The position numbers and the translations under genes were made by a program. The notes beneath the pieces are model-generated. The model ran no database searches. It saw only the letters and a list, made by a program, of their open reading frames with translations, and was not told where the DNA came from. A stretch of DNA of 6,627 bases, from assembly GCA_035719045.1 (NCBI GenBank), contig DASTGO010000314.1, positions 1-6,627 of the forward strand, written 5' to 3'. This DNA is from DASTGO01 sp035719045. Its GTDB lineage: Bacteria > Actinomycetota > Actinomycetes > Actinomycetales > Kineosporiaceae. Positions 4,576 through 6,627 of this stretch are shown one piece after another (within the stretch, counting starts at the first letter, position 1; every line of letters begins with the position of its first letter).

Positions 4576-6627
4576 TCAGCTCGTGGGCCCGGACCACCCC
4601 GCCGGCTGGAAACGCCTGAGCCGCAACGAGTTCGTGACGACGAACACTGAGCTGAACGCCATCGCCCCACCCGCGATCACCGGGTTGAGCCAGCCGAGGG
4701 CGGCCAGCGGGATCGCGGCCACGTTGTAGGCGAATGCCCAGAACAGGTTTCCCTTGATGACGGCGAGGGTGCGCCGGGACAGCCGGATCGCGTCCGCCGC
4801 GGCCCGCAGGTCCCCGCGGACCAGGGTCAGGTCGGCGGCCTCGATCGCCACATCCGTCCCGCTGCCCATCGCCAGCCCGAGATCGGCCTGGGCCAGTGCC
4901 GCCGCGTCGTTCACGCCGTCGCCGACCATGGCCACCACCCGGCCCTGCTCCTGCAGCAGGCGGATCACGTCCACCTTGCCCTCCGGCAGCACTCCGGCGA
5001 CCACGTCGTCGATCCCGACCTCCGCGGCCACCGCCCGCGCCGCCCGCTCGTTGTCCCCGGTGAGCAGCACCGGGTGCAGGCCGAGTTCCCGCAACTGGTC
5101 GACCGCCTGGGCGGAGCTGGGTTTCACGGTGTCCGCCACGGCCAGCAGCCCGCGGACGGCGCCGTCCCAGCCGGCCAGGACGGCGGTCCGGCCGGCGACC
5201 TCCGCCGCCTGCAGGGCCGCCTCCAGTTCCGGCGGGACCGTCTGCGCCCAGTCCCCGGTCAGCCAGTCCCGCCGCCCGACGACCACGGCGTGCCCCTCGA
5301 CCATTCCCTGGACGCCCCGGCCCTGGCTGGAGACGAAACCCTCGACGTCGGGCACCGTCCCGGACTCCCGGGCGGAGCCGGCGATCGCCTGCGCGACGGG
5401 GTGCTCACTGGCCGCCTCGACCGCCCCGGCCAGGCGCAGCAGTCGTGCCGCGTCCTCGCCCGGCGCGGGCACCACGTCGACCAGGCGCATCCGGCCCTCG
5501 GTGACGGTGCCGGTCTTGTCCAGCACGACGGTGTCGGCCCGCCGGGTCCGTTCCAGCACCTGCGGACCCTTGATCAGCAGGCCGAGCTGTGCGCCGCGAC
5601 CGGTCCCGACCAGCAGTGCCGTCGGGGTGGCCAGGCCCAGGGCGCACGGGCAGGCGATGACCAGGACGGCGACCGCCGCGGTGAACGCCTGCGTGGCGCC
5701 GCCTCCCGCCAGCAGCCAGCCGGCCAGGGTGGCCAGCGACAGCCCGATCACCACCGGCACGAACACCGCGGACACCCGGTCGGCCAGCCGCTGGACGGGT
5801 GCCTTGCCGGTCTGCGCCTGGGTGACCAGCCGGCCGATCTGGGCCAGCCGGGTGTCGGCGCCGACCCGGGCGGCCTGCAGCACCAGGCGTCCGGACGTGT
5901 TCACCGTGCCGCCGGTCACGGTCGATCCCGGCCCCACGTCCACCGGGACCGGCTCCCCGGTGAGCAGGGACTCGTCGACGGCGCTGGACCCCTCGAGCAC
6001 GACGGCGTCGGTGGCCACTTTCTCCCCGGGCCGGGCCACGAACAGGTCCCCGACCGCCAGCTGCTCGATCGGCACCCGCAGCTCGGTCCGGGAGCCGTCC
6101 GGTCCCGGGCGCAGCAGCGCGACGTCCTTGGCGCCGAGCTCCAGCAGGGCGCGCAGGGCGGCCCCGGACCGTCGCCTGGCGCGGGCCTCGGCGTACCGGC
6201 CGGCCAGCAGGAACACGGTCACCCCGGCGGCGACCTCGAGGTACAGGTCCGCGCCGGCCGGCATCCCCGGCAGGTCCGCGGCAGGGTGCCCGGTGAGGGA
6301 CATCGGCATCCGCGTCCCGGTGGTCCCGGTGGCGGTGAAGAACAGGGCGTACAGCGACCAGCCGTAGGCGGCGGCCACCCCGATGCTGATCAGGGTGTCC
6401 ATGGTGACCGCGCCGTGCCGGAGGTTGCGCCAGGCCACCCGGTGGAACGGCCAGGCCCCCCAGACCGCGACCGGCGAGGCCAGGGCCAGGCTGAGCCACT
6501 GCCAGTTGTCGAACTGCAGCGGCGGGATCATCGCCAGGGCCAGCACCGGGACCGCCAGCGCGAGGCTGACCCGCAACCGCTGCCGCAGGGCCGCCGCCTC
6601 GAGGTCCTCGGGGTCCGCGGCAGCGCC
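4576..6627 (-). CDS. copA: Copper-exporting P1B-type ATPase, N-terminus outside the window
   Basis: Membrane pump that uses ATP to drive Cu(I) out of the cytoplasm. The frame is open to the window edge. The TTG at 6576 is an internal leucine codon: the residues before it (GAAADPEDLEAAALRQR) are the normal linker to the first helix, so the real start and probably a heavy-metal-binding domain lie beyond the edge. Numbered from that TTG: membrane segments near 3-20, 25-41, 60-80, 112-126, 269-290, 295-317, 609-628 and 633-650; actuator loop DESLLTGEP 201-209; metal-site CPC 309-311; phosphorylation motif DKTGT 353-357 (Asp353); nucleotide-binding SEHP 390-393 and G-x-G 419-421; TGDN 506-509; GDGVND 552-557. 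Tyr617-Asn618 and M-x-x-x-S (Met639, Ser643) in the last two helices, with CPC, are the Cu(I) (P1B-1) signature. The loop between the third and fourth helices (about 81-111) carries four methionines/histidines. The catalytic core is complete. A copper chaperone or sensor gene would be upstream, out of view. Confidence 0.96.
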   Translation of the reverse strand, partial: GAAADPEDLEAAALRQRLRVSLALAVPVLALAMIPPLQFDNWQWLSLALASPVAVWGAWPFHRVAWRNLRHGAVTMDTLISIGVAAAYGWSLYALFFTATGTTGTRMPMSLTGHPAADLPGMPAGADLYLEVAAGVTVFLLAGRYAEARARRRSGAALRALLELGAKDVALLRPGPDGSRTELRVPIEQLAVGDLFVARPGEKVATDAVVLEGSSAVDESLLTGEPVPVDVGPGSTVTGGTVNTSGRLVLQAARVGADTRLAQIGRLVTQAQTGKAPVQRLADRVSAVFVPVVIGLSLATLAGWLLAGGGATQAFTAAVAVLVIACPCALGLATPTALLVGTGRGAQLGLLIKGPQVLERTRRADTVVLDKTGTVTEGRMRLVDVVPAPGEDAARLLRLAGAVEAASEHPVAQAIAGSARESGTVPDVEGFVSSQGRGVQGMVEGHAVVVGRRDWLTGDWAQTVPPELEAALQAAEVAGRTAVLAGWDGAVRGLLAVADTVKPSSAQAVDQLRELGLHPVLLTGDNERAARAVAAEVGIDDVVAGVLPEGKVDVIRLLQEQGRVVAMVGDGVNDAAALAQADLGLAMGSGTDVAIEAADLTLVRGDLRAAADAIRLSRRTLAVIKGNLFWAFAYNVAAIPLAALGWLNPVIAGGAMAFSSVFVVTNSLRLRRFQPAGWSGPTS

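Noticed and set aside
3476..4729. A 417-residue plus-strand frame over the hydrolase and both flanks
   Set aside because: It spans three unrelated regions including the 17-bp array and is Gly/Pro/Arg-rich without domains, so it is a GC-bias artefact.
4754..6367. A 537-residue open frame on the plus strand opposite copA
   Set aside because: The product is low-complexity Ser/Thr/Ala/Arg sequence mirroring the codon bias of copA, with no motif. It is a shadow of the ATPase gene.
6574..6576. TTG as the start of the copper ATPase
   Set aside because: The frame continues upstream to the window edge with a normal linker sequence, and starting here would leave no room for the usual N-terminal metal-binding domain.

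Overview
The window is very GC-rich (well above 70% by eye), with strong G/C at third codon positions, GTG/ATG starts and at least one TANNNT-type leaderless promoter. This points to an actinobacterium (Actinomycetota). I cannot fix the genus from the sequence. Five protein-coding genes fill most of the window and two of them run off its ends. I see no tRNA, rRNA, CRISPR array, transposase or phage gene, and nothing that looks like a new defence or biosynthetic system. The notable material lies in the short intergenic spaces.

Left part, plus strand: the 3' portion of a lycopene cyclase gene (carotenoid ring formation) is followed 9 bp later by a complete long-form argininosuccinate synthase gene (argG). 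The crtY stop codon forms the first half of a -10-like hexamer, TAGCCT, six bases before the argG GTG. No Shine-Dalgarno sequence is visible, so argG is probably transcribed from its own promoter as a leaderless mRNA.

Middle: argG converges with a minus-strand gene for a GlxA-type regulator (DJ-1/PfpI domain plus AraC helix-turn-helix domain). The 77 bp between them hold an 18-bp element repeated at a 20-bp period. Each copy folds into the same small hairpin, so this is probably a bidirectional terminator. The regulator ends early and lacks the last conserved segment of the AraC domain. Upstream of it, in the same orientation, is an isochorismatase-family cysteine hydrolase. The 167 bp between these two genes are largely tandem repeats: a 9-bp series, then a 17-bp series whose last degenerate copy contains the hydrolase stop codon.

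Right part, minus strand: most of a copper-exporting P1B-type ATPase (CopA), whose N-terminus (probably a heavy-metal-binding domain) lies beyond the window. The 146 bp between copA and the hydrolase hold two inverted repeats, one a plausible terminator for copA and one a possible operator.

The genes do not form one pathway. Carotenoid synthesis, arginine synthesis and copper export are independent functions. The only pair likely to be linked is the GlxA regulator and the cysteine hydrolase.
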